Of a stretch of 43,225 nucleotides of DNA, positions 27,164-35,897 are shown piece after piece; position 1 is the stretch's first letter; every line of letters starts with the position of its first letter. The stretch is from assembly GCA_020831485.1 (NCBI GenBank), contig JAFIGG010000030.1, forward strand, positions 1 through 43,225, read 5' to 3'. This stretch comes from Opitutales bacterium. GTDB lineage: Bacteria; Verrucomicrobiota; Verrucomicrobiia; Opitutales; Oceanipulchritudinaceae. The notes beneath the pieces were generated by a model. It had not been told where the DNA came from. It made no database searches and was given only the letters and a program-made list of their open reading frames with translations. A program made the position numbers and the translations under genes.

Positions 27164-28910
27164 AGAGAAGACGATTCTCAAAGAAACCTTTGCCCGCTAC
27201 CGCAGGCTGGCGGCTGAAAACAAGCGGATCCTCATTTTCGGCGTGCTGTGCGGTATCATTGCGGGTGTCAGCAGTGGCTTTGGGGTTCCGTTTTTTGTGC
27301 AAACGGTGTTCCGTCGAATCTTTGAGGACGCGGATGCCGCCTATTCCCTACCCTACCTGTTTATGGTCGCATCCTTGCTGCCAGCGATCTTTCTGATCCG
27401 CGGTGTGGCCTACTACGGCAACCAGTACCTGCTGCAGCGGGTTTGCCAGAATGTGCTGCTGCGCATTCGCCAGCAATTGTTCCGCCGAATCCAGACCCTG
27501 CCGGTCGCCTGGTTTGAGCGCCGCCAGTCCGGCGACTTGATGGCCAAACTGGTCGGCGACACCCTGCAGATTCAACAGGCAGTGCTTACGGTCTCCAAAG
27601 AGGGATTCTCCCAACCCTTCACCTTCCTCGCCGGACTCGGCTTCCTGATTTTCCTGTCCATCAGCCAGCAGGAAGTGGGCTTTATCCTCTTGTTGATCAT
27701 CCTTGCCCCGCTGATGGCAGTGCCTGTCCGCATCATCGGTGCCAAACTGCGTGGCCGCAGCCGCGACCTGCAATCAACACTCGGCCGACTGACCGAGGTC
27801 ATGGCCGAAAACCTGCGGGGCATCTACGAGGTCCGGGCCTTCAACCGGCAAAAAGCCGAACAGGCCCGCTTCGACAAGGAACTGCGCTTCTACAACCGCT
27901 TTGCCATGAAGATGGCCAAGTACGACCACCTGACACAGCCGCTGATGGAGTTCATCGCGGTCAGCATGGTGTCGCTGGCTTTCGTCTACTCCTACCAGAA
28001 GCAGATCGATTTCTCGACCTTCGCATCCCTGGGCGCTGCGCTCTACTTCACCGTCGATGCGGTTAAGAAGATCGTCAAGATGGTCAACGGCGTTCAGCGC
28101 GTCACCGGGGCCTTCGAACGCATCGAATCCGTACTGCAGGAGCCAGAGCAAATGACCGACCCGGAAGCGCCTCTGAGCTTTGGCACCGTTACCGGCCATA
28201 TTGAGTTTAAGGATGTCAGCTTCAGCTACGGCGGCGAATCAAGCGCACTCAAGGCGGTGGACCTCGACCTGCGGCCCGGAACAATCTGCGCCATCGTAGG
28301 CCACAGTGGCTCGGGGAAATCCACTCTGGTTAAGCTGCTGATGCGTTACTACGATGCCAGCAGCGGGCAGATTCTGGTCGACGGCACACCCATCGATGGC
28401 GTGCGCAAGGCAGATCTGCGTGACCGCATTGCCTTCGTGCCGCAGCAACCGGTACTTTTCAACGCCTCCGTCGCCGAAAACATTGCCCTGGCACGCCCCG
28501 AGGCCAGCCGCGAAGACGTCATTGCCGCCGCCAAGGCAGCCTTCGCCGACAGTTTTATTCAGGAACTGGATGAAGGCTACGATACCGTTGTCGGCGAAAA
28601 CGCCGTGCGCCTCTCCGGTGGCCAGCGCCAACGCCTGGCCCTGGCCCGGGCCTTTCTCAAAGATGCCCCGATCCTGGTCCTCGACGAAGCCACATCCGCC
28701 CTCGACCGCGACAGCGAAGAGCACATTCAGGAAGCCCTCACCCACTTCGCCAAAGGCCGCACCGTCCTGATCATCGCCCACCGCTTCTCCACAATCCGCC
28801 TCGCCAACTGGGTAGTCCTCATGGAAGCCGGCCGCATAGAGCAACAAGGCAAACCCGAACAACTCTGGAAAAACGAACTGTTCAGCAAGCTGTTCAATGA
28901 AAGGGGCTGA
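27156..28910 (+). CDS. msbA: Lipid A/multidrug ABC exporter (MsbA family)
   Basis: Half-size ABC exporter, about 584 residues like E. coli MsbA (582). Six predicted TM helices span about residues 25-320. The nucleotide-binding domain has Walker A GHSGSGKSTL (about residue 382), the Q-loop FVPQQPVLFNASVAENIAL, the signature LSGGQRQRLALARAF and Walker B ILVLDEATSALD, with the H-loop in IIAHRFSTI. The start is ATG 27156 or the ATG two codons earlier; a longer frame from 26979 only shadows lpxL. The start overlaps the end of lpxL, implying translational coupling. Flipping of lipid A core is the best guess from context. Confidence 0.88.
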   Translation: MSEEKTILKETFARYRRLAAENKRILIFGVLCGIIAGVSSGFGVPFFVQTVFRRIFEDADAAYSLPYLFMVASLLPAIFLIRGVAYYGNQYLLQRVCQNVLLRIRQQLFRRIQTLPVAWFERRQSGDLMAKLVGDTLQIQQAVLTVSKEGFSQPFTFLAGLGFLIFLSISQQEVGFILLLIILAPLMAVPVRIIGAKLRGRSRDLQSTLGRLTEVMAENLRGIYEVRAFNRQKAEQARFDKELRFYNRFAMKMAKYDHLTQPLMEFIAVSMVSLAFVYSYQKQIDFSTFASLGAALYFTVDAVKKIVKMVNGVQRVTGAFERIESVLQEPEQMTDPEAPLSFGTVTGHIEFKDVSFSYGGESSALKAVDLDLRPGTICAIVGHSGSGKSTLVKLLMRYYDASSGQILVDGTPIDGVRKADLRDRIAFVPQQPVLFNASVAENIALARPEASREDVIAAAKAAFADSFIQELDEGYDTVVGENAVRLSGGQRQRLALARAFLKDAPILVLDEATSALDRDSEEHIQEALTHFAKGRTVLIIAHRFSTIRLANWVVLMEAGRIEQQGKPEQLWKNELFSKLFNERG

Positions 28911-28912
28911 GG

Positions 28913-28944
28913 GGAAGGCTGGAGTATTGGATGGTTGGATTGAT
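28913..28944 (+). repeat. Degenerate 8-bp tandem array, left arm (GGANNNNT)
   Basis: Four consecutive octamers GGAAGGCT, GGAGTATT, GGATGGTT and GGATTGAT begin two bases after the msbA stop. All fit GGANNNNT. This is the reverse complement of the unit in the array at 29027-29090, so the two arrays face each other. Parts of the two arms can pair (AAGGCTGGAG and TTGGATTGATGG recur inverted). Confidence 0.65.
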
Positions 28945-28949
28945 GGGGG

Positions 28950-28969
28950 CTCGGACGCCCTCGTCCGAG
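28950..28969. repeat. GC-rich hairpin with CCCT loop
   Basis: Perfect 8-bp stem CTCGGACG/CGTCCGAG around the tetraloop CCCT. It belongs to the same family as the hairpins near 19.7 kb and 35.8 kb (shared core CGCCCTCG). It lies in the convergent gap between msbA and the helicase gene and has no T-run. Confidence 0.65.
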
Positions 28970-28982
28970 TGTGTCCGCCCCG

Positions 28983-29009
28983 TCTGACCAGTCTGACTTG
29001 TCCGACACC
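28983..29009 (+). repeat. Three 9-bp repeats (TCTGACNNG-like)
   Basis: TCTGACCAG, TCTGACTTG and TCCGACACC stand in tandem. Read on the minus strand in one frame they give Ser-Asp-type codons (S-D-K-S-D-W-S-D). They closely resemble the 9-bp units inside the E2 linker coding region at 34724-34777. Confidence 0.5.
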
Positions 29010-29026
29010 GCTCCAGCAAATAGCCC

Positions 29027-29090
29027 AACGATCCATTACTCCAGCATTCCATCAATCCAATCTTCCACCGCTCCAGCCTTCCACCATTCC
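29027..29090 (+). repeat. Degenerate 8-bp tandem array, right arm (ANNNNTCC)
   Basis: Eight uninterrupted octamers, all fitting ANNNNTCC: AACGATCC, ATTACTCC, AGCATTCC, ATCAATCC, AATCTTCC, ACCGCTCC, AGCCTTCC, ACCATTCC. An isolated unit ACCGCTCC also lies at 29007-29014. Positions 1 and 6-8 are fixed while the middle varies, so the period is conserved more than the sequence. A seven-C stretch and the helicase terminator follow. Confidence 0.7.
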
Positions 29091-29095
29091 CCCCC

Positions 29096-29141
29096 AAAAA
29101 AAAGACCCGCCGGGTCGCCTCGAAGGGCGACCCGACAGGTC
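29096..29141 (-). terminator. Rho-independent terminator of the DEAD-box helicase gene
   Basis: On the minus strand a 9-bp GC stem CGGGTCGCC/GGCGACCCG (29111-29119 with 29126-29134, 6-base loop) is extended by GACC/GGTC across a 3x3 internal loop. Eight T residues follow (complement of 29096-29103). It lies about 45 bp beyond the helicase stop codon. Confidence 0.85.
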
Positions 29142-29159
29142 AACGGGAAAGGATGTCTG

Positions 29160-29179
29160 CACTCCGGAGCTCCGGAGTG
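29160..29179. repeat. Perfect 20-bp palindrome
   Basis: CACTCCGGAGCTCCGGAGTG is a perfect inverted repeat with no loop, 5 bp downstream of the helicase stop codon. It could form a cruciform or an mRNA hairpin protecting the 3' end, or bind a dimeric protein. The half-site GCTCCGGAG recurs near 35791 in the gap after pdhC. Confidence 0.7.
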
Positions 29180-29184
29180 TTTAA

Positions 29185-30516
29185 TCAGCGTCCGGTTCTT
29201 GCCGGACGGCGTTTTTTGCTGAAGCCTGGCTTGCTGGCGCGGAAGTCGCCACCGCCGCCTTGACGGGAGCGGAAGCCACCGGAGCTGCGGCCACCCTGGC
29301 CACCACCCTGACGTCCACGACCACCGCCGAAGCGGCCACGGCCGGAACCGCCTTCGGCGCGCTGAGGCACCGGTTCGGCGTGGGGATGGTCACGCATCAC
29401 AGGAATGTCCTGACGAATGATGCGCTGGATGCCCTTCAGCAGGCGGAACTCGGAGCGGTCGCAAAGCGAAATGGCAAGACCTTCGGCACCTGCGCGGGCC
29501 GTGCGGCCGATGCGGTGAACGTAGGCATCCGGCTCGTCCGGAAGCTCGAAGTTGATGACCAGCGAAATGCCTTTTACGTCAATGCCGCGGGCAGCTACAT
29601 CCGTAGCCACCAGCACGCGGTCGCGTCCAACACGAAAGCGTTCGAGGGCATTCTGGCGGGCATTCTGGGACTTATCGCCATGAATTGCACCGGCAGGAAT
29701 GCCAGCCTTGCAGAGCTGAACGGAGAGGCGGTTGGCGCCGTGCTTGGTGCGGCTAAAGACGAGGACTCGACCGTCGTGGTCACTCTCGATCAGGTGCATC
29801 AGCAGTTCCAGCTTGTTCGGCTGCTTCACGTGGCAGACCCACTGGGCCACCTTGTCGGCAGTCGTTGCCACCGGTGCGATGTGAATATTGACCGGGTTGT
29901 CAAGAATCTGGTCGACCAGGCTGCGAATCGCGTCTGGCATGGTGGCCGAAAACAGCAAGGATTGGCGGCGCTGCGGCAGCAGCGAGCGAATCTGCTTCAC
30001 GTCCGGAGCAAAGCCCATGTCGAGCATGCGGTCCGCTTCGTCCAGAGCAAAGATCTCTACTTCACCCAACTCCAGAGCGCGCTGATCGAGCAGGTCGAGC
30101 AGACGGCCCGGTGTCGCCACCAGTACATCCACACCACGGCGCAGTGCGCGCACCTGAGGGATTTGGCTGACGCCACCGTAAACAACCGCATGGCTCAGCT
30201 TGAGGTAGCGGCCATAGGTCGCAAAGCTCTCGCTGACCTGGACGGCCAGTTCACGGGTTGGTGTCAGGATCAGCGCACGCGGACGGCCTGGCTTACAGCG
30301 TTTACCATCTTCAGAGAGGCGCTGTAGGATCGGCAGCGCAAAGGCAGCCGTCTTGCCGGTGCCCGTTTGGGCACAGCCCAGAACATCGCGGCCATCAAGC
30401 AGATGGGGAATGGTCTCCGCCTGAACAGGCGAAGGGGTTGTATAGTTTTTGTCGGCCAATGCCCGCAGAAGGGGAGCCGACAGACGCAGGGCGTCGAAGG
30501 TAATATCAGATTGCAT
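29185..30516 (-). CDS. rhlE: DEAD-box RNA helicase, RhlE-like
   Basis: ATP-dependent RNA helicase, 443 residues. All canonical motifs are present in order: Q motif SPVQAETIPHLL, motif I AQTGTGKT, Ia PTRELAVQV, Ib TPGRLLDLL, II LDEADRMLD, III SATMP, IV VLVFSRTKHGANRL, V VATDVAARGIDV and VI HRIGRTARAG. After the core, FRLLKGIQRIIRQDIP resembles RhlE proteins. A Gly/Arg-rich tail (about residues 385-443, RGG-type repeats ending KKRRPARTGR) should bind RNA nonspecifically. Such helicases act in ribosome assembly, cold adaptation and RNA decay. The leader carries a symmetric inverted repeat over its likely promoter. Confidence 0.92.
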   Translation of the reverse strand: MQSDITFDALRLSAPLLRALADKNYTTPSPVQAETIPHLLDGRDVLGCAQTGTGKTAAFALPILQRLSEDGKRCKPGRPRALILTPTRELAVQVSESFATYGRYLKLSHAVVYGGVSQIPQVRALRRGVDVLVATPGRLLDLLDQRALELGEVEIFALDEADRMLDMGFAPDVKQIRSLLPQRRQSLLFSATMPDAIRSLVDQILDNPVNIHIAPVATTADKVAQWVCHVKQPNKLELLMHLIESDHDGRVLVFSRTKHGANRLSVQLCKAGIPAGAIHGDKSQNARQNALERFRVGRDRVLVATDVAARGIDVKGISLVINFELPDEPDAYVHRIGRTARAGAEGLAISLCDRSEFRLLKGIQRIIRQDIPVMRDHPHAEPVPQRAEGGSGRGRFGGGRGRQGGGQGGRSSGGFRSRQGGGGDFRASKPGFSKKRRPARTGR

Positions 30517-30831
30517 TCAGTTGTTTTCAAATGCCGGCCGAATAAAGAAATGAGATTCAGAGAGGACCGGCGGGGCCGTCACAGTCACTATATAGTTAGT
30601 GCTGCCCGGCAGAGCATTCGATGAGAGCGATTATACAGCGGAACAGCCTCTCATCGATCTAGACGCCCCAAGGGAAAACCACGGGCTCAGAACCCGCGCA
30701 GCACCGGTTGAATTATGACCATGCTGTTTCAATTGAAGGGAGGAAGGACGCAGAATAGTTAACGCCCTGCAAGCACAATCTTTATTTTTGCGCTTGCCAA
30801 GACGATCAGGGCTGCCTTTTTTGGACCGCTT
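30517..30831. other. 315-bp divergent intergenic region between rhlE and rpsR
   Basis: This gap must hold the promoters of the leftward helicase gene and the rightward rpsR-sua5 unit. The clearest signal is the TATAAT box within an inverted repeat at 30618-30657. The helicase leader would be roughly 100 nt and contains further small inverted pairs (CACTA/TAGTG near 30585-30602). On the rpsR side, TTAACG and TTATTT near 30758-30786 with 17 bp between them are a weak promoter candidate. No small ORF here looks real. Confidence 0.5.
30618..30657 (-). promoter_or_regulatory. Operator-like inverted repeat around a TATAAT box
   Basis: TCGATGAGAG (30618-30627) and CTCTCATCGA (30648-30657) are a perfect 10-bp inverted repeat separated by 20 bp. 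On the minus strand a consensus -10 TATAAT (complement of 30630-30635) lies between the arms, and no good -35 box is found at the right distance. The geometry suits a dimeric regulator acting on the helicase promoter. It could instead be an RNA hairpin if transcription starts farther upstream. Confidence 0.5.
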
Positions 30832-31032
30832 ATGACCACCGAAGAAACCACTGCGACCCGTCAACACAAGAACCCGTTGGAGCTTACCCACACGGACGTC
30901 GAGGCGCTTACCCGCTTTGTCACCGACACAGGCAAGATCCTGCCGCGTCGAATCACGGGCCTTACCGCCCTCCAACAGCGTCACATCACCCGCACCATCA
31001 AGCGGGCCCGCAACCTGTTGTTGATGAAGTAA
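30832..31032 (+). CDS. rpsR: 30S ribosomal protein bS18, short form
   Basis: Small-subunit protein bS18, 66 residues, partner of bS6. The core [48 protein letters not shown] aligns with the family block (D-x-x-x-L-x-x-F/Y-x-x-x-x-G-K-I-x-P-x-R-x-T-G... R-x-I-K-R-A-R). The N-terminal part ([15 protein letters not shown]) lacks the CxxC/Cys zinc ligands and the RRxC start of many bS18 proteins. The gene is away from rpsF-ssb-rplI, where it usually lies. sua5 begins at the base following its stop codon. Confidence 0.88.
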   Translation: MTTEETTATRQHKNPLELTHTDVEALTRFVTDTGKILPRRITGLTALQQRHITRTIKRARNLLLMK

Positions 31033-32043
31033 TTGAAGGCACCTCCTTCAACCCATACAGAGATTTTGCCGCCTACACCGGATGTATATGTCCGGCTGGC
31101 GGCTTTTCTGTCTACAGGCGGCTTGGTCGCAGTGCCGACGGAGACGGTCTACGGTCTGGCGGCCAACGGCCTCGACGCCAAAGCCTGCGATAAGATTTTC
31201 GCGGTCAAGCAGCGCCCTGCCAACGATCCGCTGATCCTACACCTGCACGACCGTGCACAGATCGATCAACTCGCACAGGCTCCCGACTGCCTCGACGCCA
31301 TTGCCGAAGCCTTCTGGCCCGGGCCATTGACGATTGTGCTGCAGCGACGCCCGATCGTGCCAGACAGGGTAACCTCCGGCGGCGACACCGTCGCCCTGCG
31401 CATTCCGACGCATCCGGTCATGCGCGAGCTACTGAAAGCCTGCGACTTCCCTCTGGCTGCCCCAAGCGCCAACCCGTTCGGCTACATTTCGCCAACCCGG
31501 GCTGAGCATGTGCAGGATTCCCTGGGCGGTAAAATTCGTTACATTCTGGACGGCGGCCCCTGCTCAATTGGCCTGGAGTCGACCATTCTTGACCTCAGCG
31601 ACCCTGAACGACCCTGTATCCTACGCCCCGGCAAAATCCACAAAACCGAGATCGAAGCAGTCCTTGGATGTCCGGTGACGCAAAACAAAACCCCGGTCAA
31701 CAGCGCGCAGAAGGCCAAAGCGCCAGGAATGCTCAGCCGCCATTACAGTCCACGCAAACCACTCACCCTTTTTCGGGAAGTTCCACCCCTCGCGCTGCGG
31801 GAGGATCCAGAGGTCGGTTTCATTTTCATCAGTGCCACGCATCCACAGCGCAGCGACGTCGCCGGCCCGAGTTGGAGCCTCAGCGAATCGGGTGATCTGG
31901 ACGAAGCCGGGCAAAATCTTTTTCACTGTCTGCGCGCCGCCGACACCAGTTCCGCACGGGAAATCTTTGCCGAACTGCCTGCCGACCCTGCCGCCGCAAC
32001 CGCCCTGAGCGACCGCCTACAGCGTGCCGCCGCCCGTTTTTAA
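31033..32043 (+). CDS. L-threonylcarbamoyladenylate synthase (Sua5/TsaC family)
   Basis: Makes threonylcarbamoyl-AMP from Thr, bicarbonate and ATP, the first step of t6A37 modification of ANN-decoding tRNAs (including tRNA-Thr). The 336 residues comprise the YrdC domain (GGLVAVPTETVYGLAANGLDAKACDKIFAVKQRPANDPLILHL; FPLAAPSANPFGYISPT; ESTILDLSDPERPCILRPG) and a C-terminal Sua5 domain after the linker KAPGMLSRHYSPRKPL. The two-domain Sua5 form is thus present, rather than the short TsaC. The start is uncertain: TTG at 31033 directly follows the rpsR stop, and a TTG at 31066 is an alternative; no in-frame ATG precedes the conserved region. Confidence 0.9.
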   Translation: MKAPPSTHTEILPPTPDVYVRLAAFLSTGGLVAVPTETVYGLAANGLDAKACDKIFAVKQRPANDPLILHLHDRAQIDQLAQAPDCLDAIAEAFWPGPLTIVLQRRPIVPDRVTSGGDTVALRIPTHPVMRELLKACDFPLAAPSANPFGYISPTRAEHVQDSLGGKIRYILDGGPCSIGLESTILDLSDPERPCILRPGKIHKTEIEAVLGCPVTQNKTPVNSAQKAKAPGMLSRHYSPRKPLTLFREVPPLALREDPEVGFIFISATHPQRSDVAGPSWSLSESGDLDEAGQNLFHCLRAADTSSAREIFAELPADPAAATALSDRLQRAAARF

Positions 32044-32074
32044 GCTTCCAATCAGCTTTTAAGCTTGGATTCAG
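32038..32074 (+). repeat. Near-identical 18-bp direct repeat
   Basis: 32038-32055 and 32057-32074 are direct copies starting TTTTAAGCTT and ending TCAG, differing at three positions. The first copy includes the sua5 stop codon. The repeat sits between sua5 and pdhA and could be a protein-binding site or a replication-slippage duplication. Confidence 0.5.
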
Positions 32075-32131
32075 ACTGAGAATTCGGTCCTATTTGACCT
32101 TTTCCGAAACAACCGCCTAATAAGAGCTATC

Positions 32132-33286
32132 GTGAGTAAAGCACCAGCCGCAAAAAAACGGAGTCGTTCGGGTTCCACTAAAAAGACCAAGTCCAGCGAG
32201 TCGGACCTGTTCGCGTTTGCCGATGCAGGCGTGAATCAGAAGATGACCGTTGAAGAGAAGCTTAGCTGCTTCACTGAAATGGTCCGGATCCGCAAGTTTG
32301 AACAAGCCGCCCTGCAGGCCTATCAAAAGGGTCGTATGGGAGGGTTTCTCCACCTCTACATTGGTCAGGAAGCCACCGCCATCGGCACCATTTCGGTGAC
32401 CGGCGAGAACGACCACATCATCACCGCCTACCGCGATCACGGCCACGCCCTCGCCGTCGGCATGAACATGAATGAGTGCATGGCCGAACTCTACGGCAAG
32501 TACACCGGCTGCTCCAAGGGCAAGGGTGGCTCAATGCACTTCTTTGCTCCGGACAAGCGCTTCTGGGGTGGACATGGCATTGTCGGCGGGCAAACCCCGC
32601 TCGGTCTTGGCCTTGCCTACGCATTGAAGTATAAAGGCATCGAAGGCTGCTGCCTCTGCTATCTTGGAGACGGCGCCGTCAATCAGGGGCCTTTCCACGA
32701 ATCCCTGAATATCGCAGGACTGTGGGATGTGCCAATCATTTACGTTATTGAAAATAACGGCTATTCAATGGGAACCAGTCAGAAGCGCTCCAGCGCACAC
32801 CCGGACGAGGGCCTTGCCGCCCGCGCCGAAGGCTACAAAATCGACTGGGACCGAATCAACGGCTCAAACCTTTACGAGGTCCGCGCGAAGACCGCGGCAG
32901 CAGTTGCGCGGGCCCACAAGGAATCGCGTCCGACCGTCCTGGAAGTCATGACCTACCGCTACTATGGTCACTCCATCGCCGACGCCAATCACCACCGCTA
33001 CCGGACCAAGGAGGAGATTCGTCACTATCAGGAAACCAAGGACCCGATCAATGTCTGGAAAAACATCCTGATCGAGGAAGGTCACCTGACGGAGGAAAAA
33101 GCCAAGGAGATCGACGCCGAAGCCAAGGCCGAAGCCAAGGAATCCATTCGCTTTGCCGAGGAATCCCCCTTCCCTCCGGCTTTCGAGCTGCTCACCGACG
33201 TCTATCACTCAGTCGACAATCCAGGCACGCACACAAACGAAGGCAAAATCTTCTTCAACGACCGCCTGCCCTTCGAAACCCGCTAA
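32132..33286 (+). CDS. pdhA: Pyruvate dehydrogenase E1 component, alpha subunit
   Basis: Alpha subunit, 384 residues, of the heterotetrameric E1 that decarboxylates pyruvate and acetylates the lipoyl group of E2. The ThDP/Mg motif is YLGDGAVNQGPFHESLNIAGLWDVPIIYVIENNGYSMGT. MGGFLHLYIGQEA, YRDHGHALAVG and GKGGSMHFF are typical, and the loop YRYYGHSIADANHHRYRTKEEI carries the phosphorylation-loop-type residues. The start is a GTG at 32132 giving a Lys/Ser-rich leader (SKAPAAKKRSRSGSTKKTKSS); an ATG at 32243 begins just before the conserved domain. A TTGACC/TAATAA pair lies close upstream (32094-32123), which would make an almost leaderless mRNA. Confidence 0.93.
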   Translation: MSKAPAAKKRSRSGSTKKTKSSESDLFAFADAGVNQKMTVEEKLSCFTEMVRIRKFEQAALQAYQKGRMGGFLHLYIGQEATAIGTISVTGENDHIITAYRDHGHALAVGMNMNECMAELYGKYTGCSKGKGGSMHFFAPDKRFWGGHGIVGGQTPLGLGLAYALKYKGIEGCCLCYLGDGAVNQGPFHESLNIAGLWDVPIIYVIENNGYSMGTSQKRSSAHPDEGLAARAEGYKIDWDRINGSNLYEVRAKTAAAVARAHKESRPTVLEVMTYRYYGHSIADANHHRYRTKEEIRHYQETKDPINVWKNILIEEGHLTEEKAKEIDAEAKAEAKESIRFAEESPFPPAFELLTDVYHSVDNPGTHTNEGKIFFNDRLPFETR

Positions 33287-33304
33287 ACTTTACCAGCGCT
33301 ATCC

Positions 33305-34294
33305 ATGGCTATTATCACTTATCGGCAAGCAATCAAAGACGCCCTTGCGGAGGAACTCGAACGCGACGAAAACGTGTTCATCATGGGCGAGGAAGTCGCC
33401 GAGTACAACGGTGCCTACAAAGTCACTGAGGGCCTCTGGAAACGTTTCGGCGACAAGCGTGTCGTCGATGCGCCCATTTCAGAAGCAGGCTTTATCGGCC
33501 TCGGCATCGGCGCCAGCCTTCTGGGCCTGCGTCCGGTCATTGAAATGATGTTTTTCAGCTTTGTCTACGTTGCCTGGGACCAGGCCGTGAACAACGCCTC
33601 TTCAATGCGCTATATGTCCGGGGGCCTGATGAATTGCCCGCTGGTTATCCGCGGCCCTGCCAACGGCGGCACCAATGTCGGTGCCACCCACTCGCACACG
33701 CCGGAAAACCTCATCGCCAATTTCCCCGGCCTGAAGGTCGTCGTCCCGGCAACTCCGGCAGACGCCAAAGGCCTGATGAAGAGCGCAATCCGCGACAACG
33801 ACCCAGTCTATGTGATGGAAAGCACAGTGCTCTACGGCAATGAAGGTGAAGTTCCGGACGAAGAGGAGTTTCTCGTGCCGATCGGTAAAGCCGACGTCAA
33901 ACGCGAAGGCTCCGACCTGAGCATTATAGCTCACGGTCGCAGTGTTCTCGAATCTCTCAAAGCAGCTGAAAAGCTGAAGAAGGATTACAACATTGATGTC
34001 GAAGTGGTCGACCTGCGCAGCATCCGTCCGCTCGATGAGGAAACCATTATCAAATCGGTCAAAAAGACCAACCGCGCCTTGCTGGTCGAAGAAAACAAGC
34101 CGTTCTGCGGCGTCGACGCCCAGGTCTCGCACCTGATTCAGCGCCGGGCCTTCGACTATCTGGATGGACCTATCCACCGCCTCAGTGCCGTTGACGCACC
34201 AGCGATCTACAGTCCACCGATCGAAAAGATCCAACTGCCCGATGCCGATGTGATCACTCGCGAGGTGCTCGAAATGCTGCAGGTCAAAGCCTGA
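33305..34294 (+). CDS. pdhB: Pyruvate dehydrogenase E1 component, beta subunit
   Basis: Beta subunit, 329 residues, completing the E1 active site. Diagnostic regions are MAIITYRQAIKDALAEELERDENVFIMGEEVAEYNGAYKVTEGL, VVDAPISEAGFIGLGIGASLLGLRPVIEMMFFSF, ANGGTNVGATHSHTPENLIANFPGLKVVVPATPADAKGLMKSAI and the transketolase-C domain DVEVVDLRSIRPLDEETIIKSVKKTNRALLVEE. It is 18 bp after pdhA and 42 bp before the E2 gene. No E1beta-E2 fusion (an N-terminal lipoyl domain is absent). The lead before the ATG shows no Shine-Dalgarno. Confidence 0.95.
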   Translation: MAIITYRQAIKDALAEELERDENVFIMGEEVAEYNGAYKVTEGLWKRFGDKRVVDAPISEAGFIGLGIGASLLGLRPVIEMMFFSFVYVAWDQAVNNASSMRYMSGGLMNCPLVIRGPANGGTNVGATHSHTPENLIANFPGLKVVVPATPADAKGLMKSAIRDNDPVYVMESTVLYGNEGEVPDEEEFLVPIGKADVKREGSDLSIIAHGRSVLESLKAAEKLKKDYNIDVEVVDLRSIRPLDEETIIKSVKKTNRALLVEENKPFCGVDAQVSHLIQRRAFDYLDGPIHRLSAVDAPAIYSPPIEKIQLPDADVITREVLEMLQVKA

Positions 34295-34336
34295 AAACCC
34301 TCCTCTCTCTAATCCAAATCCAGAATTCTCTTTGCT

Positions 34337-35722
<1,386 letters not shown>

Positions 35723-35754
35723 TGGGAATCAATTCAGTCTGAATTTCAGAAAAG

Positions 35755-35782
35755 CCGCCGTGGTCTTCCACGGCGGTTTTTT
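35755..35782 (+). terminator. Rho-independent terminator of the pdh operon
   Basis: CCGCCGTGG and CCACGGCGG (35755-35763 and 35768-35776) form a 9-bp stem with loop TCTT, followed directly by six T residues. It lies 32 bp after the pdhC stop. Confidence 0.93.
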
Positions 35783-35800
35783 GTAGCCGCGCTCCGGAGA

Positions 35801-35820
35801 GGTGGACGCCCTCGCCCGCC
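35801..35820. repeat. CGCCCTCG-family hairpin, copy 1 after pdhC
   Basis: GGTGGACG and CGCCCGCC flank the CCCT loop, with one mismatch in the stem. It duplicates the element at 35868-35887. Between the two copies lies another GC hairpin (GGGCGCG/CGCGCCC, 3-base loop, 35839-35855). Confidence 0.55.
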
Positions 35821-35867
35821 GCTCCCTTTACGCACTCCGGGCGCGAGGCGCGCCCGCTCCCGGGGGG

Positions 35868-35887
35868 GGTGGACGCCCTCGTCCGCC
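35868..35887. repeat. CGCCCTCG-family hairpin, copy 2 after pdhC
   Basis: An 8-bp stem GGTGGACG/CGTCCGCC (one G-T pair) encloses the CCCT tetraloop. It ends 10 bp from the dsbD stop codon. It differs from copy 1 at only one base of the 20. Confidence 0.6.
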
Positions 35888-35897
35888 CATTTAGCGC

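Noticed and set aside
28727-29008. Small minus-strand ORF starting with Ser-Asp repeats in the msbA-helicase gap
   Set aside because: It runs through non-coding repeats into antisense msbA, with no ribosome site or homology. It was kept only as a pointer to the 9-bp repeat.
29027-29090. CRISPR array interpretation of the periodic region
   Set aside because: The unit is only 8 bp with no conserved repeat/spacer alternation, and no cas genes are nearby.
29260-30327. 355-residue plus-strand frame over the DEAD-box gene
   Set aside because: It is antisense to all helicase motifs and has no family resemblance of its own.
30631-30984. 117-residue minus-strand ORF over rpsR
   Set aside because: It is antisense to bS18 and spans the operator region; no family match.
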